Part shown: piece by piece, positions 49,678 to 58,837 of the stretch
How positions within the stretch are numbered: the first letter of the stretch is position 1
How the letters are laid out: every line of letters starts with the position of its first letter
Origin: Candidatus Accumulibacter similis
GTDB lineage: Bacteria; Pseudomonadota; Gammaproteobacteria; Burkholderiales; Rhodocyclaceae
Assembly: GCA_013347225.1 (NCBI GenBank)
Contig: CP054595.1
Coordinates: 2,290,415-2,354,414, forward strand
DNA: 64,000 nt
Reading direction: 5' to 3'
Notes under the pieces: generated by a model
What the model saw: only the letters and a program-made list of their open reading frames with translations
Told to the model about the DNA's origin: nothing
The model's database searches: none
Program-made: the position numbers and the translations under genes

Positions 49678-50670
49678 TCACCTCAGCCCGGCGTGGTTGA
49701 GGAAGAAGACCCCGTGCGGCGAACTGCCGACCGGGATCGACAGCTTGAGCTGCTTGCTCACCAGATCGACGACCTGCACCTTGCGCGCGAAGCGGGCGGT
49801 CGCCCACAGTTCCTTGCCGTCGGCGCGGACCATCATGTCGTCGGGGCCACCGGGGACGTCGTACTTCTCGACGACGCTCATCGTCTGCGTGTCGAGCAGC
49901 GAGATGCTGCCGTCGATGCTGCGGTTGGAGACGTAGAAATGGCGTCCGTCACCCTTCGGTTGCAGGTTGTGCGCCGCCGTCGCGGTGGCGATCCTGCGCA
50001 CGCTCTTGCGTGTCCGCCACTCGATCACCTCGACCACCCCCTCGCCCATGCTGGCGACGAGCAGGTGGCGATTGTCCGGCGACATGACGATACCCGCCGG
50101 CGTCGCCGCGACCGGCATCACCCAGGCGATCTTCTGCGTCGGCAGGCTGATTGCCATCACCTCGTTCGAGTCCTGCAGGGTGACGAAGACGAACTGACTG
50201 GCATCGTCGAAGGCCATGTGCGACGGTGTCTTCGGTGCCGGCAGGCGGGCGATCAGGCGGAAGTCGGCAGGGTCGTAGATGTCGACGCGGTCGAGGCGGA
50301 GCGAGGTGGCGACGAACCACTTGCGGTTCGGCGAATAGCCGAGCTGGTAGGGGTCGGAGATGTCGCGCACGCGCCGTTGCTCCTTGCCGGTCACGGGGTC
50401 AAAGAAGACGAGCTGGTTGGATGCGGCGCAGGCGACGATCAGCGACTTGTCGTCGGGAGTCGGCATCAGATGATGCGGCTCCTTGCAGACGTTGATCTTG
50501 CCGGTGACCTTGTAGCTGTCTGTATCGATCAGGCTGATCGTGCCGTCAGCCGAATTGAGGGCGATCGCCAGGCCGGCATGCGCCGTCATCGGGCTGCCGC
50601 AGACCAGCAGGACGAGCGCCAGCGCTCGGGCCAGCCGACGACGGCGGCATGCGGGATGGCGGCGAATCAC
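49678..50670 (-). CDS. YVTN/cytochrome d1-like seven-bladed beta-propeller protein, exported
   Basis: A 330-residue protein with a signal peptide (LARALALVLLVCGSPMTAHA) and repeated 40-45-residue blades: ISLIDTDSYKVTGKI, YSPNRKWFVATSLR, MAFDDASQFVFVTLQDSNEVMAI, MSPDNRHLLVASMGEGVVEV, NRSIDGSISLLDTQTMSVV and MVRADGKELWATARF. This is the YVTN-type propeller also found in cytochrome d1-like proteins. There is no CXXCH, so no covalent haem. The start is taken as GTG 50670, which gives a complete signal peptide. It leads the run with the deacetylase, hydroxylase and HD genes and probably has a binding role in the periplasm. Confidence 0.82.
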   Translation of the reverse strand: MIRRHPACRRRRLARALALVLLVCGSPMTAHAGLAIALNSADGTISLIDTDSYKVTGKINVCKEPHHLMPTPDDKSLIVACAASNQLVFFDPVTGKEQRRVRDISDPYQLGYSPNRKWFVATSLRLDRVDIYDPADFRLIARLPAPKTPSHMAFDDASQFVFVTLQDSNEVMAISLPTQKIAWVMPVAATPAGIVMSPDNRHLLVASMGEGVVEVIEWRTRKSVRRIATATAAHNLQPKGDGRHFYVSNRSIDGSISLLDTQTMSVVEKYDVPGGPDDMMVRADGKELWATARFARKVQVVDLVSKQLKLSIPVGSSPHGVFFLNHAGLR

Positions 50671-50818
50671 GTCAGGCAGACTCCGGTTGGGGACACGATA
50701 TTGTCGGCGAACCTCGCGCCGTCGCAGCGAACGGGCTGCAGCCGGCGAGTTGCAGCAGTCGCCGTCGGGGTGCCGGAGACGCCTCGTCCGGAGCGTGATT
50801 CTGAAGGAAACTCGCCGC

Positions 50819-51421
50819 TTACGCCAGAACCAGCAGTCGCGGATCGTCGAAATGATCGAGCAGGATGCGGCGCACCCGATCCTGCCACAGGTTGGCGAAC
50901 AGCTCGCTGGTCGCCGGGTCGTCGTCACCGGCGAGCAGCCGCTGCAGCAACGATGGCAGACGGGGATCGGCGGGGACCTGCGCGAGCTGCAGCGTTGCCG
51001 TGACGCTCTGCCCGCTGTCAAGGCGCCGGAAGCGGATCCCGCCGGGCAGCTCCTGCGCGAAACGCAGCAGGTCGCGGCGGACGAATCGTCCGGCCAGACC
51101 CTTGAAGCCGCCGGCTCCGGCTGCGCCGGTGAGCAGGCCGACGACCGCCGCCATGACGCCGCTGACACCGGCCTCCGCGGCCTCGCGGAAGTCAACGGCG
51201 ATCTCGCCGCGCAGCGGTGGCTCGTCGCCGTAGAGGGCGCGCAGCGCACGGTGGCTCAACAGGTAGCTGCCGGCGACGGTCGGGCACGAGTGACCGGCGA
51301 GGCGGACGGCGTCGGCATAGCGGTACTCGATCAGCCCGCCGGCAGCGGCACCGAGGAAGTCGGCGAGGCGGTCGCGCAGTGTGATCGATGGCACCTGTGC
51401 GAAGAAGGCCGGGAATGTCAC
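50819..51421 (-). CDS. FmdE-like protein of unknown function
   Basis: A 200-residue soluble protein. The motif RLAGHSCPTVAGSYLLSHRAL near residues 40-60 resembles the GH-x-CP core of FmdE proteins, first seen in formylmethanofuran dehydrogenase operons but common in other bacteria. A Gly/Ala-rich hydrophobic patch (VMAAVVGLLTGAAGAGG) and FKGLAGRFVRRDLLRF follow. It starts four bases after gloA and is surely co-transcribed with it. No other C1 or molybdopterin genes are visible here, so I do not assign a reaction. Confidence 0.62.
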   Translation of the reverse strand: MTFPAFFAQVPSITLRDRLADFLGAAAGGLIEYRYADAVRLAGHSCPTVAGSYLLSHRALRALYGDEPPLRGEIAVDFREAAEAGVSGVMAAVVGLLTGAAGAGGFKGLAGRFVRRDLLRFAQELPGGIRFRRLDSGQSVTATLQLAQVPADPRLPSLLQRLLAGDDDPATSELFANLWQDRVRRILLDHFDDPRLLVLA

Positions 51422-51425
51422 GGCC

Positions 51426-51812
51426 TCAACCCCTTCTCTGGATCAGCTCGATGCGGTAGCCGTCCGGATCCTCGACGAAGGCGATCACCGTCGTGCCATG
51501 CTTCATCGGCCCGGCCTCGCGAACGACCTTGCCGCCGCGCGCCCGGATCTGCTCGCAGGCTGCGTAGGCGTCGTTGACCTCGATCGCCACATGGCCGAAG
51601 CCGTTGCCGATCTCGTACGCAGCGGTATCCCAGTTGTGCGTCAGTTCGAGGACGGCTCCCTCCGACTCGGGGCCGTAGCCGACAAAGGCGAGGGTGAAGC
51701 GCCCGCCCGGATAGTCCTGGCGGCGCAACTCGCGCATGCCAAGGATCTCGGTGTAAAAGGCGATCGAGCGATCGAGATCGCCGACGCGCAGCATGGTATG
51801 CAGGATTCTCAT
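51426..51812 (-). CDS. gloA: Lactoylglutathione lyase (glyoxalase I)
   Basis: A 128-residue glyoxalase I that isomerises the methylglyoxal-glutathione hemithioacetal to S-lactoylglutathione. All four metal ligands of the nickel-type enzyme are readable: His5 in ILHTMLRV, Glu in [10 protein letters not shown], His in FGHVAIEV and Glu in YRIELIQ. Length and the [25 protein letters not shown] block are typical. The FmdE-like gene follows after four bases. Confidence 0.96.
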   Translation of the reverse strand: MRILHTMLRVGDLDRSIAFYTEILGMRELRRQDYPGGRFTLAFVGYGPESEGAVLELTHNWDTAAYEIGNGFGHVAIEVNDAYAACEQIRARGGKVVREAGPMKHGTTVIAFVEDPDGYRIELIQRRG

Positions 51813-51929
51813 GGCAGTTCCTCACCGGATTGGACTTGAGTGCCAGGGCACGCCGCAACTGCCGATTGATGCGGCGCGTGGCACGCATGGGAGGATAGCA
51901 AATCGAAGGGTGGCAAGGGGAACGACTGA

Positions 51930-52222
51930 TCAGTACGTCTTGCAGGACAGGAACTTGCCGGACACCACGATATTAACCCGGTCGCCGGCCGCGTTGGGCT
52001 CGCATTGCAGGGCACCGCCTGCAGCAGAGCCACTGCTGCGGAAGGCAGGCTGAAGATCCGGCCGATGGTGGTCGCGTGGTTCTTGTCGAAGCTCATCTCG
52101 CCGAGGCAGCTGGCCGTCAGCGATTCCCTGGACAATCCGAGCTTGCTGGTTAGGTTGCGCCACTTGATGCCCTTCTGGATCCCGGTGCCGACGACCATTC
52201 CGGTCACGTCGTTGCGCTTCGT
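51930..52222 (-). pseudogene. cynS: Cyanate lyase (cyanase) pseudogene: start codon lost, catalytic core deleted
   Basis: Remnant of cynS, whose product turns cyanate and bicarbonate into ammonia and CO2. The N-terminal helical domain reads from 52222: KRNDVTGMVVGT, GIKWRNLTSKLGLS, TASCLGEM, IFSLPSAAVALLQAVPC. It is preceded by AGGAGG at the right distance, but the first codon is ACG where ATG is expected. The far C-terminus (GDRVNIVVSGKFLSCKTY then TGA) follows in another frame. About 50 residues between PC and GDR are missing, including the YRFYE and SAI segments that hold the catalytic Arg, Glu and Ser. Both halves match the betaproteobacterial cyanase pattern from memory. Confidence 0.8.
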
Positions 52223-52447
52223 TGCAGCCTCCTGTTTTGTCTGGGTTGCGGGTCATTGATTTGTCAAGGCACCGGCGGCCGCCCTGCTGACTCACCCGCT
52301 TGCGCGCAACGCGGGTTCCTCAGCGGCGATGGTACGCCGTTGCCAGCGGGCGTTGCTGGTTTGCCGCGGGTTTACGTGTCGCTACGGTAGTGCAGGGTCC
52401 CGACAAGCCGTCATAATTCGGGTTCATCCGCCGACCCGTCCATCCTC

Positions 52448-53869
52448 GTGAAAAGCTCGCCCGATACTGCGTACTTGCTGGATCAAGCCCTGCTCACGGC
52501 CTTGTTCGATTCCCTGCTGGAGGGGGTTGTCGTCTATGATCATGCTGGCCGCGTCGTTGCTGCGAACGAAACGGCGCCGGAAATTCTCGGGCTGAGCCTT
52601 GCCGAGATCACCGGCGAGACCGCCATGGACGCGGAATGGCGGGCAGTGAGCGCAGACGGCGGTCCATTTCCCGGCAAACAGCACCCGGTGATGATCTGCC
52701 TGGAAACCGGGGCGCCGGTCAGGGATGTCATCATGGGCGTAACGAGCCGGGCCAGACGAGAACGGCGCTGGCTCCGGGTTCATGCCAGTCCGTTGCGGGT
52801 CAAGAGCAAGCTTGTCGGTGCGTTTGCCTGTTTCGAGGACATCACCGACCGCAGGCGTATCGAGGCACAACTGTCTGAAGCTCATGAAGAGCTTGAACTC
52901 GCGCTGGTCGGTGCCAGCCTGGGCACCTACGATGCGCACCTGCCGAGCGGCCGCGCCGAGGTCAATGACCGGTACCTGGCTCTGCTGGGGTATGCCCCCG
53001 GGGAACTCGCGATGTCGGTGGCGGCCTGGATGGATCGCGTCAACCTGGAAGACCTGCCGCGCATACAGTCGCACTACGATCGCATTGTCACAGGCGACCT
53101 GCGACATGTCGACATCGAGTACCGTCTGCGTCACAGGGATGGCAGCTGGGTGTGGCTGCATGACCGCGGGCGGGTCTTCAGCACCGATGCGCAGGGACAG
53201 CCGATCCGGATCGCCGGTACGCTACTGGATATCACCGCCCGCAAGCAGGCCGAACTGGCATTGCAGGAAAGCGAAGCGCGTTACCGCACGGTCGTCGAGT
53301 CGGCGCCCGATGCCATCCTGATCTTTTTCGACCAGCGTGTCGTCATGGCCAATCCGGCCAGCGTCCGACTGTTTCTGGCGTCCTCCGAACAGGAATTGCT
53401 CGGCCGGGATGTCTGGTCTCTGACCAGCCCGCGGTCGCACCCAATGCTGCGAGGGCGGATCGGGCGTGCCCTGAAGCCGGGAGGGGTGAGCCCCATTGCT
53501 GAGGTCGAGATCAATCGCTGCGATGGCACGCCATTGCCCGTCGACGGCGTTTCGGCGGCCATCGAATACCAGGGGCGCCGCGCCGTCCATGTCATGATGC
53601 GCGACGCGACGCCGCGCAAGCAGGCCGAAGCGTTGGTGCGGCAGCATCGGGAAGAGATGGAGCGGACGCTGGCTCTCCAGGTGGCACATCAGACCGTCGC
53701 CGGCATCGCACATGAATTGAACCAGCCGCTGAACGCCATCACCACGTTGGCCGAGGCCGCTCGCCAACAGTTGCACGGCTGCGATCCGGTTCCGGTGGTA
53801 CCGGTGGCAAGTGCACTCGAGGGCATCGCCCAAGGCGCGCAGCGCGCGGGCCGTGTCGTGCATGAATAG
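52448..53869 (+). CDS. PAS-domain sensor histidine kinase, N-terminal part (ends at in-frame TAG)
   Basis: 473 codons of a cytoplasmic sensor kinase. There are three PAS domains, roughly residues 15-140 (VVVYDHAGRVVAANETAPEILG), 145-275 (GSWVWLHDRGRVFS...GTLLDITARKQAE) and 278-395 (ESAPDAILIFFDQRVVMANPASVRLF). They are followed by the dimerisation helix with His422 in GIAHELNQPLNAITT. The reading frame stops at TAG 53867-53869, immediately before ATG 53870, which continues in the same frame with the ATPase domain. So this is one kinase gene split by a single stop codon. GTG 52448 is the start; no strong ribosome binding site is seen. Confidence 0.85.
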   Translation: MKSSPDTAYLLDQALLTALFDSLLEGVVVYDHAGRVVAANETAPEILGLSLAEITGETAMDAEWRAVSADGGPFPGKQHPVMICLETGAPVRDVIMGVTSRARRERRWLRVHASPLRVKSKLVGAFACFEDITDRRRIEAQLSEAHEELELALVGASLGTYDAHLPSGRAEVNDRYLALLGYAPGELAMSVAAWMDRVNLEDLPRIQSHYDRIVTGDLRHVDIEYRLRHRDGSWVWLHDRGRVFSTDAQGQPIRIAGTLLDITARKQAELALQESEARYRTVVESAPDAILIFFDQRVVMANPASVRLFLASSEQELLGRDVWSLTSPRSHPMLRGRIGRALKPGGVSPIAEVEINRCDGTPLPVDGVSAAIEYQGRRAVHVMMRDATPRKQAEALVRQHREEMERTLALQVAHQTVAGIAHELNQPLNAITTLAEAARQQLHGCDPVPVVPVASALEGIAQGAQRAGRVVHE

Positions 53870-54382
53870 ATGGGCTTCCTCCGCCAGGCCGAGCGCACGC
53901 CGGAAGCCTTCGATCTGGCTGCGCTCCTGCAAGAAGTCGTCGTGCAATGTCAGGCCGGTCGGCCGTTCGCCGGCGAGATCGAGGTGCGTTTGCCCGGCGA
54001 TTTGCCCCAGGTTGCGGGCAATGCCCTGCAGATCGAGAAGATCGTGCTCAACCTGTTGCGCAATGCGGTGGAGGCCTGCCAATCGGTTCACACTCCAGGC
54101 AGGTTGTGCAGGATCGTCATCGAGGTGTTCGAGGTGGCACGCAGCGTCTGCCTCCAGGTCGACGACAATGGTCCCGGGGTGCCGGCAGAACTGGTTCCGC
54201 GCCTGTTCCAGCCTTTTGTCAGCAGCAAGCCGGGCGGTCTCGGCATGGGGCTGGCGATCAGCCACTCCCTGGCCCGGTCGCTCGGCGGCGCGCTGGCCTA
54301 CGAGGTTCCGCCGGGCGGCGGAGCGCGCTTCCGCCTCACGCTGCCGGCCATCGAAGAGATTGCCGGTGGACCGCGTGCATGA
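53870..54382 (+). CDS. Histidine kinase ATPase domain, C-terminal part of the split kinase
   Basis: 170 codons continuing in frame from the TAG at 53867-53869. It has the rest of the dimerisation helix (MGFLRQAERTPEAFDLAALL) and a full HATPase domain: N-box EKIVLNLLRNAVEA, G1 VDDNGPGVP, F-box LFQPFVSS and G2 GGLGMGLAIS. Without the His-bearing half it cannot autophosphorylate alone. The directly abutting TAG-ATG would allow termination-reinitiation, giving two polypeptides that might reassemble. The stop overlaps the FixJ-type regulator start (ATGA at 54379-54382). Confidence 0.82.
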   Translation: MGFLRQAERTPEAFDLAALLQEVVVQCQAGRPFAGEIEVRLPGDLPQVAGNALQIEKIVLNLLRNAVEACQSVHTPGRLCRIVIEVFEVARSVCLQVDDNGPGVPAELVPRLFQPFVSSKPGGLGMGLAISHSLARSLGGALAYEVPPGGGARFRLTLPAIEEIAGGPRA

Positions 54383-55041
54383 GGAGCCTGCTGGTGTACG
54401 TCGTCGATGACGACGCAGATGTCCGCAACGCGCTGGTGTCGCTGCTGGAATCGGCCGGTTATCCAACGCAAGGGTTTGCGAGTGCAGAGTTTTTTCTTGA
54501 TGCCGTCGCGGAAAGCATTGCGGCGCTTGCCGGCTGCGTGATTCTCGATCTTCGCATGCCGGGGCTGGATGGCCTGGCCTTGCAGCGTCGCCTCGTCGAG
54601 GCAGGCGGCACGATCCCGATCCTCTTCCTGACGGGCCATGGCGAATTGCCGGATGCGCTGGTCGCGTTGCGGGCCGGCGCGGTCGACTTCCTGCTCAAGC
54701 CGGCCGATGGCAGGTTGCTGCTGCGCAGGCTTGCCGCCTGTTGGCAGGAGGAGACTGCTCGTTTCCAGGCTTGGCAACTTCAAGAACAAGTGCTCTGCGT
54801 CCTGCAACGCCTGACCGGGCGTGAGCGTGAGATTCTGGGCTTTGCGCTGCAGGGGATTCGCAACTGGGCCATTGCCAAGATCCTGGGCTTGAGCCTGAGA
54901 ACCATCGAGGCCCATCGTTCGCGACTGCTGCTCAAGCTAGAGGCCGCTTCGGTCCAGGACTGGCAGCGTTGTTGTGAACAGGGCGGGCTGCCGACGGCAA
55001 GGCTCATCGAACTGCTTGCTTCGTTAAGGGTCTCCACCTAA
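54379..55041 (+). CDS. FixJ/NarL-type response regulator
   Basis: A 220-residue response regulator. The receiver has VVDDDADVRNALVSLLESAGY, the phospho-acceptor Asp57 in VILDLRMPGLDG, FLTGHGELPDAL and Lys in FLLKPAD. The LuxR-type helix-turn-helix is LTGREREILGFALQGIRNWAIAKILGLSLRTIEAHRSRLLLKL. The C-terminal 30 residues form an extra tail after the DNA-binding helix. It overlaps the split kinase by four bases and is its obvious partner, forming a FixLJ/TodST-like two-component pair. Confidence 0.92.
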   Translation: MRSLLVYVVDDDADVRNALVSLLESAGYPTQGFASAEFFLDAVAESIAALAGCVILDLRMPGLDGLALQRRLVEAGGTIPILFLTGHGELPDALVALRAGAVDFLLKPADGRLLLRRLAACWQEETARFQAWQLQEQVLCVLQRLTGREREILGFALQGIRNWAIAKILGLSLRTIEAHRSRLLLKLEAASVQDWQRCCEQGGLPTARLIELLASLRVST

Positions 55042-55131
55042 GGGATGGCACCCCTAGCCCTGAAACGCATGGGAGCCTAGTATCGCTGCATGAGATGTGC
55101 CCACTGGGCACGCGCGCACCTTGACGGAGCC

Positions 55132-58107
55132 ATGTCCCTTCTGGGTTGGAATTCGCACTTCGAAACCGGTATCGAATCGGTGGACAGCCAGCATCGCTGG
55201 CTGGTCGAGCGCGTCAACGAGTTGGCCCCATTGCTGGCCACGGCTGGCGACCAGGTGCCGGACGGAATCGCCGAGCTGTTCGACCAGTTGCGTGATTATG
55301 CCGACCGGCATTTCGCCAGCGAAGAAGAACTGATGAGCAGCCAGGGCGTCGACCCGCGGCACATCGCCAAGCACCACGAGGCACACCGGCGCTTCGCCGC
55401 CGAAGTCGAGGAAATGGCGGCCGCCTGCCTGAGCCGCGGTGGTGCCAGCGGGCGCAAGCTGCTGGGATTCATCACCCACTGGGTCGTGTTCCACATCCTC
55501 GGCGAGGACCAGGATCTGGCTCGGCAGTTGCACGGCATCGGCGATGGCATGGCGCCGCACGCCGCCTTCGAAAGCATCGGAAGCTGCGCGATGGACCCGG
55601 CCCGGCTGGCCCTGAGCCATGCGCTGATCGACATGTACGCGCATTTCAGCGAGATGGCGGAGCATCACGAGACCCTGGTCGGCGAGTTGGAACTGCGGAA
55701 CAGGCTCATCGCGGACTATACCTGCGATTGGGAAACCTGGACCGCTCCCGACGGCGAGATGCGCTACTGTTCACCCTCGTGCCTGCGCATCACCGGTCAT
55801 GACGCCAAGGCGTTTTTCGACAACCCGGGCCTGCTGCTGTCGATCACCCACCCGGACGATGCAGCGGTGGTGGGCAAGCATCTCTGCGGCGGGTCTGCCG
55901 ACGCCGGTTGGCATGAGATGACATTCCGCATCCGGGACCCCGGGGGCAACTGGCGCTGGCTGGAGCATGTCTGCCAACCGGTGTTCGACGACGATGGCCA
56001 ATTCCAGGGCCGCCGCGCGTCGAATCGTGATGTCAGCGACAGCATCGCGATGGCAAGGCAACTGGCCGATGCCCTGGCGACGGCCGAGAAGGCCGCGCAG
56101 GCCAAGACCGAATTTCTCTCCAACATGAGCCATGAGATTCGCACGCCATTGAACGCGGTCGTCGCGTCGTCGCTGCTGATGCTCAAGGACATTCGTGAGC
56201 CTGGCCAGCGCAGGCGGCTGCAGCGGATCGTGTCGTCTTCGCAGCACTTGCTGGCCCTCATCAGCAGCATCCTCGACCTCGCCAAGATCGAGGCAGGCAA
56301 GATCGAAATCGAGAGGACGCCGTTCATGCTGGCGAGCGTCCTTGATACGGTTTCGAGCCAGGTTGAAGAACGCTTGCGCGACAAGGGGATTGCGTGGCTG
56401 GTGGAGATCGGCCCCGGGGTTCCGGAGCGCGTGCTGGGTGATCCTTTGCGGCTCGGGCAAATTCTGGTCAACTTTGCTGGCAATGCCGTGAAGTTCACCG
56501 ACCGGGGCGAGGTCGCCCTGACCGTGCACCGGGTGGGGGAAGATGTGGCCGGGCACCGCATCCGCTTCGCCGTGCGCGATACCGGCTGCGGCTTCGATCC
56601 AGCCAAGGCAGACCGCATCTTTCGGCCCTTCGTACAGGAGGACGGTTCGACGACACGCAAGCATGGCGGCTGTGGACTGGGCTTGGCGATTTGTCGCCAG
56701 CTTGCCGGCCTGATGGCCGGAGCAGTCGGCGCAGAGACCGAACCCGGACGCGGCAGCACGTTCTGGTTCGAAACGACGCTGCCAGAGGCCGTCCCTCAGC
56801 CATTCCTGGCCAGCCGGGCGAAGCTCAATGGCCGGCGCGCGATGTTGATCAGTGCCGAGACCGGGGATCTCGAGCAGATCCGCCACATCCTGGCTCGGCA
56901 AGGCATCCATGTCCAGCAAGCGGATGCGGTGCATCAATTGCTGACGCGCATCGACGTAGCGGCCAGGGCCGGCCGGCCCTACGATTTCATTGTCTGCGTC
57001 GGGTACGGGGCCTTCCTCGATGAGCTGCTGGAAGCAGCAACCGCCACGCCGCTCTTGGGATCTGGCGGCCAGACGGTGCGGCCCCACCGGGTCTGGGCGT
57101 TTGGCGTTGGCAACTTGCCTGCGGATCAACCCGAGGAGAAGTCAGGTTTCTTCGATGCCATCGTGCCGCTGCCCGCCGACGCAGATTATCTGGTCGAGGT
57201 GCTGCGGGGATTGCTCGCCGGCTTGCCCGCGGACACCACGGATGGCGCTACAGCCGGCACCGGGAAGGGTTCGGCGAGCGACCTGTCGCTCTATGCCCGA
57301 TGCAAGCTCCTGCTGGTCGAGGACAATACCCTCAATCAGGAGGTGATGCTCGATGTGCTGACGGCTGCGGGGTTGCAGGCGGACGTGGCGGAGGACGGCC
57401 GGGTGGCGCTGAGCATGGCTCTCGAACGGCACTACGACCTGATCCTGATGGACATGCAGATGCCGGTGATGGGCGGGCTTGAAGCGACGCGGGCGATACG
57501 ACGCTTGGCGGGTTACCAGAAGACGCCGATCCTCGCCATGACGGCCAATGCCTTCGAGTCGGATCGCCAGCGCTGCCTCAAGGCAGGCATGAACGGTCAC
57601 TTGGGCAAGCCGGTCGTCCCGGAACGCCTGTATACGGCCCTGCGCCAATGGTTGCCGCTGCCGGTCGGCGTGCCCCAGCCATCCAGGACGCCCGACCGCG
57701 CCGGGGCGCCTCCGCCGACCCTTCCGGAGGAGGAGGCCGATTTCCCGGTGATGGCGGGCCTCGACATCGCCGCGGGCTTGACCTGCCTGCGGGGCAAGCG
57801 TGCCCGCTACCGGCAACTGCTCGAACGGTTGGTGCAGGATCACGTGCACGATCCGGTGGCGATCCGGGAGAACCTCCGCGCCGGTTGTTTCGTCGAGGCG
57901 CGTCGCCTGGCACATTCGCTCAAGGGAGCTGCGGCGACGCTCGGCGCGGACGCGATCCGGTCGACCGCCAGCCGGATCGAGCTTCAGCTGAGCGACAGGA
58001 GTCCGTCCGAGCTTTCCTCCGGTCACCTTGACGACGAGTTGTGGGCGCTGGCGCAAGCGCTCGCCGAATTGTCGCGGGGCTTGGCGTCTACCGTCCTGCC
58101 CGCCTGA
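55132..58107 (+). CDS. Haemerythrin-PAS hybrid histidine kinase with receiver and HPt domains
   Basis: A 991-residue hybrid sensor. Residues 1-130 are a bacteriohaemerythrin domain with iron ligands visible in [36 protein letters not shown] and [17 protein letters not shown] domain follows (about 190-310), then the HisKA H-box [16 protein letters not shown] (His334) and the ATPase domain with [18 protein letters not shown] and CGLGLAI. A degenerate receiver without acceptor Asp (about 565-710) precedes a true receiver with Asp774 in [13 protein letters not shown] and an HPt domain with His928 in [16 protein letters not shown]. The di-iron centre suggests oxygen or redox sensing. GGAG precedes ATG 55132. 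Confidence 0.93.
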   Translation: MSLLGWNSHFETGIESVDSQHRWLVERVNELAPLLATAGDQVPDGIAELFDQLRDYADRHFASEEELMSSQGVDPRHIAKHHEAHRRFAAEVEEMAAACLSRGGASGRKLLGFITHWVVFHILGEDQDLARQLHGIGDGMAPHAAFESIGSCAMDPARLALSHALIDMYAHFSEMAEHHETLVGELELRNRLIADYTCDWETWTAPDGEMRYCSPSCLRITGHDAKAFFDNPGLLLSITHPDDAAVVGKHLCGGSADAGWHEMTFRIRDPGGNWRWLEHVCQPVFDDDGQFQGRRASNRDVSDSIAMARQLADALATAEKAAQAKTEFLSNMSHEIRTPLNAVVASSLLMLKDIREPGQRRRLQRIVSSSQHLLALISSILDLAKIEAGKIEIERTPFMLASVLDTVSSQVEERLRDKGIAWLVEIGPGVPERVLGDPLRLGQILVNFAGNAVKFTDRGEVALTVHRVGEDVAGHRIRFAVRDTGCGFDPAKADRIFRPFVQEDGSTTRKHGGCGLGLAICRQLAGLMAGAVGAETEPGRGSTFWFETTLPEAVPQPFLASRAKLNGRRAMLISAETGDLEQIRHILARQGIHVQQADAVHQLLTRIDVAARAGRPYDFIVCVGYGAFLDELLEAATATPLLGSGGQTVRPHRVWAFGVGNLPADQPEEKSGFFDAIVPLPADADYLVEVLRGLLAGLPADTTDGATAGTGKGSASDLSLYARCKLLLVEDNTLNQEVMLDVLTAAGLQADVAEDGRVALSMALERHYDLILMDMQMPVMGGLEATRAIRRLAGYQKTPILAMTANAFESDRQRCLKAGMNGHLGKPVVPERLYTALRQWLPLPVGVPQPSRTPDRAGAPPPTLPEEEADFPVMAGLDIAAGLTCLRGKRARYRQLLERLVQDHVHDPVAIRENLRAGCFVEARRLAHSLKGAAATLGADAIRSTASRIELQLSDRSPSELSSGHLDDELWALAQALAELSRGLASTVLPA

Positions 58108-58837
58108 GATTCCCACTCGCCGGTCGCGGGCGACACCGGTTGCCGAGTGGCGGCTTGGTCGCGGTGGCGGGGGGCAGCACACGCCCTGCGACGGTCAGCC
58201 AGGCCTGCCAGCACACAACGCCGGTTTCGGCACCGAAGACAGCCAGGGCCGCTTCGTCACCGGCGGGATCATGGCAAATGGGCGCGGCTGGCTGCGTCAT
58301 GGCAAGAGGCTTCGCAGCGCCTTGAGCTTCCCGATCGACGAGGATCAGTCCGTCGAACATGCTGCCCACACGCACGGGCATTGAAGCGGGTGACCCGGCA
58401 AGCGGTGGTCCGCACCGGCGCAGCCGATCAGCGCCATTCGGCGCCAACGCAGGTCGGCGCTCCCTTTCCCGGTCCGAGCGCCCTGAAGCAGGAGCCCGAT
58501 CTCCTCGCACAGGGTGCGCACTTCAGGAACCCGATCCAGACCCAGCAGCTTGCTCCACTCGCCCGGCGCGCACGAGCGCAGGGCGATTCGCGAATCGCGC
58601 GCTTGCGGCAGGGACTCCAGCGTCCACGCGTTGGCCATTGCGAACTGGAAGACGAGCGGCCCGACGTCGCCGGCTCGGGTTGCCGCAGGCGTCTGCGCAC
58701 GTGAGTGTCGCACCGCGTCAACGCCAGCGCGGCAAGCTCCGTTGATGGACATGGCAGGACGCCAAGCCGAGGTCCCTGGTGAGTGCCAATCCCAACCTCA
58801 CCAGCAGGAACTCCATGCACAAGCTCACCGGCTTCAG
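58108..58837. other. Non-coding region with a transposase relic
   Basis: About 730 bases between the hybrid kinase and the PsiE-like gene. Apart from the transposase-like fragment on the minus strand (58345-58752) I see no supported gene, no terminal inverted repeats and no target duplication. Confidence 0.4.
58345..58752 (-). pseudogene. Probable transposase fragment
   Basis: A 135-codon minus-strand frame whose middle reads GPLVFQFAMANAWTLESLPQARDSRIAL and then APGEWSKLLGLDRVPEVRTLCEEIGLL. The segment LLGLDR(V/I)PE(V/A)RTLR(R/E)K is familiar from a group of large putative DDE-type transposases, where it lies in the N-terminal third. Only this piece is present: no downstream catalytic domain is seen, and the frame dissolves after about residue 90. 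I treat it as the decayed remnant of an insertion element; the family identification is from memory. Confidence 0.45.
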
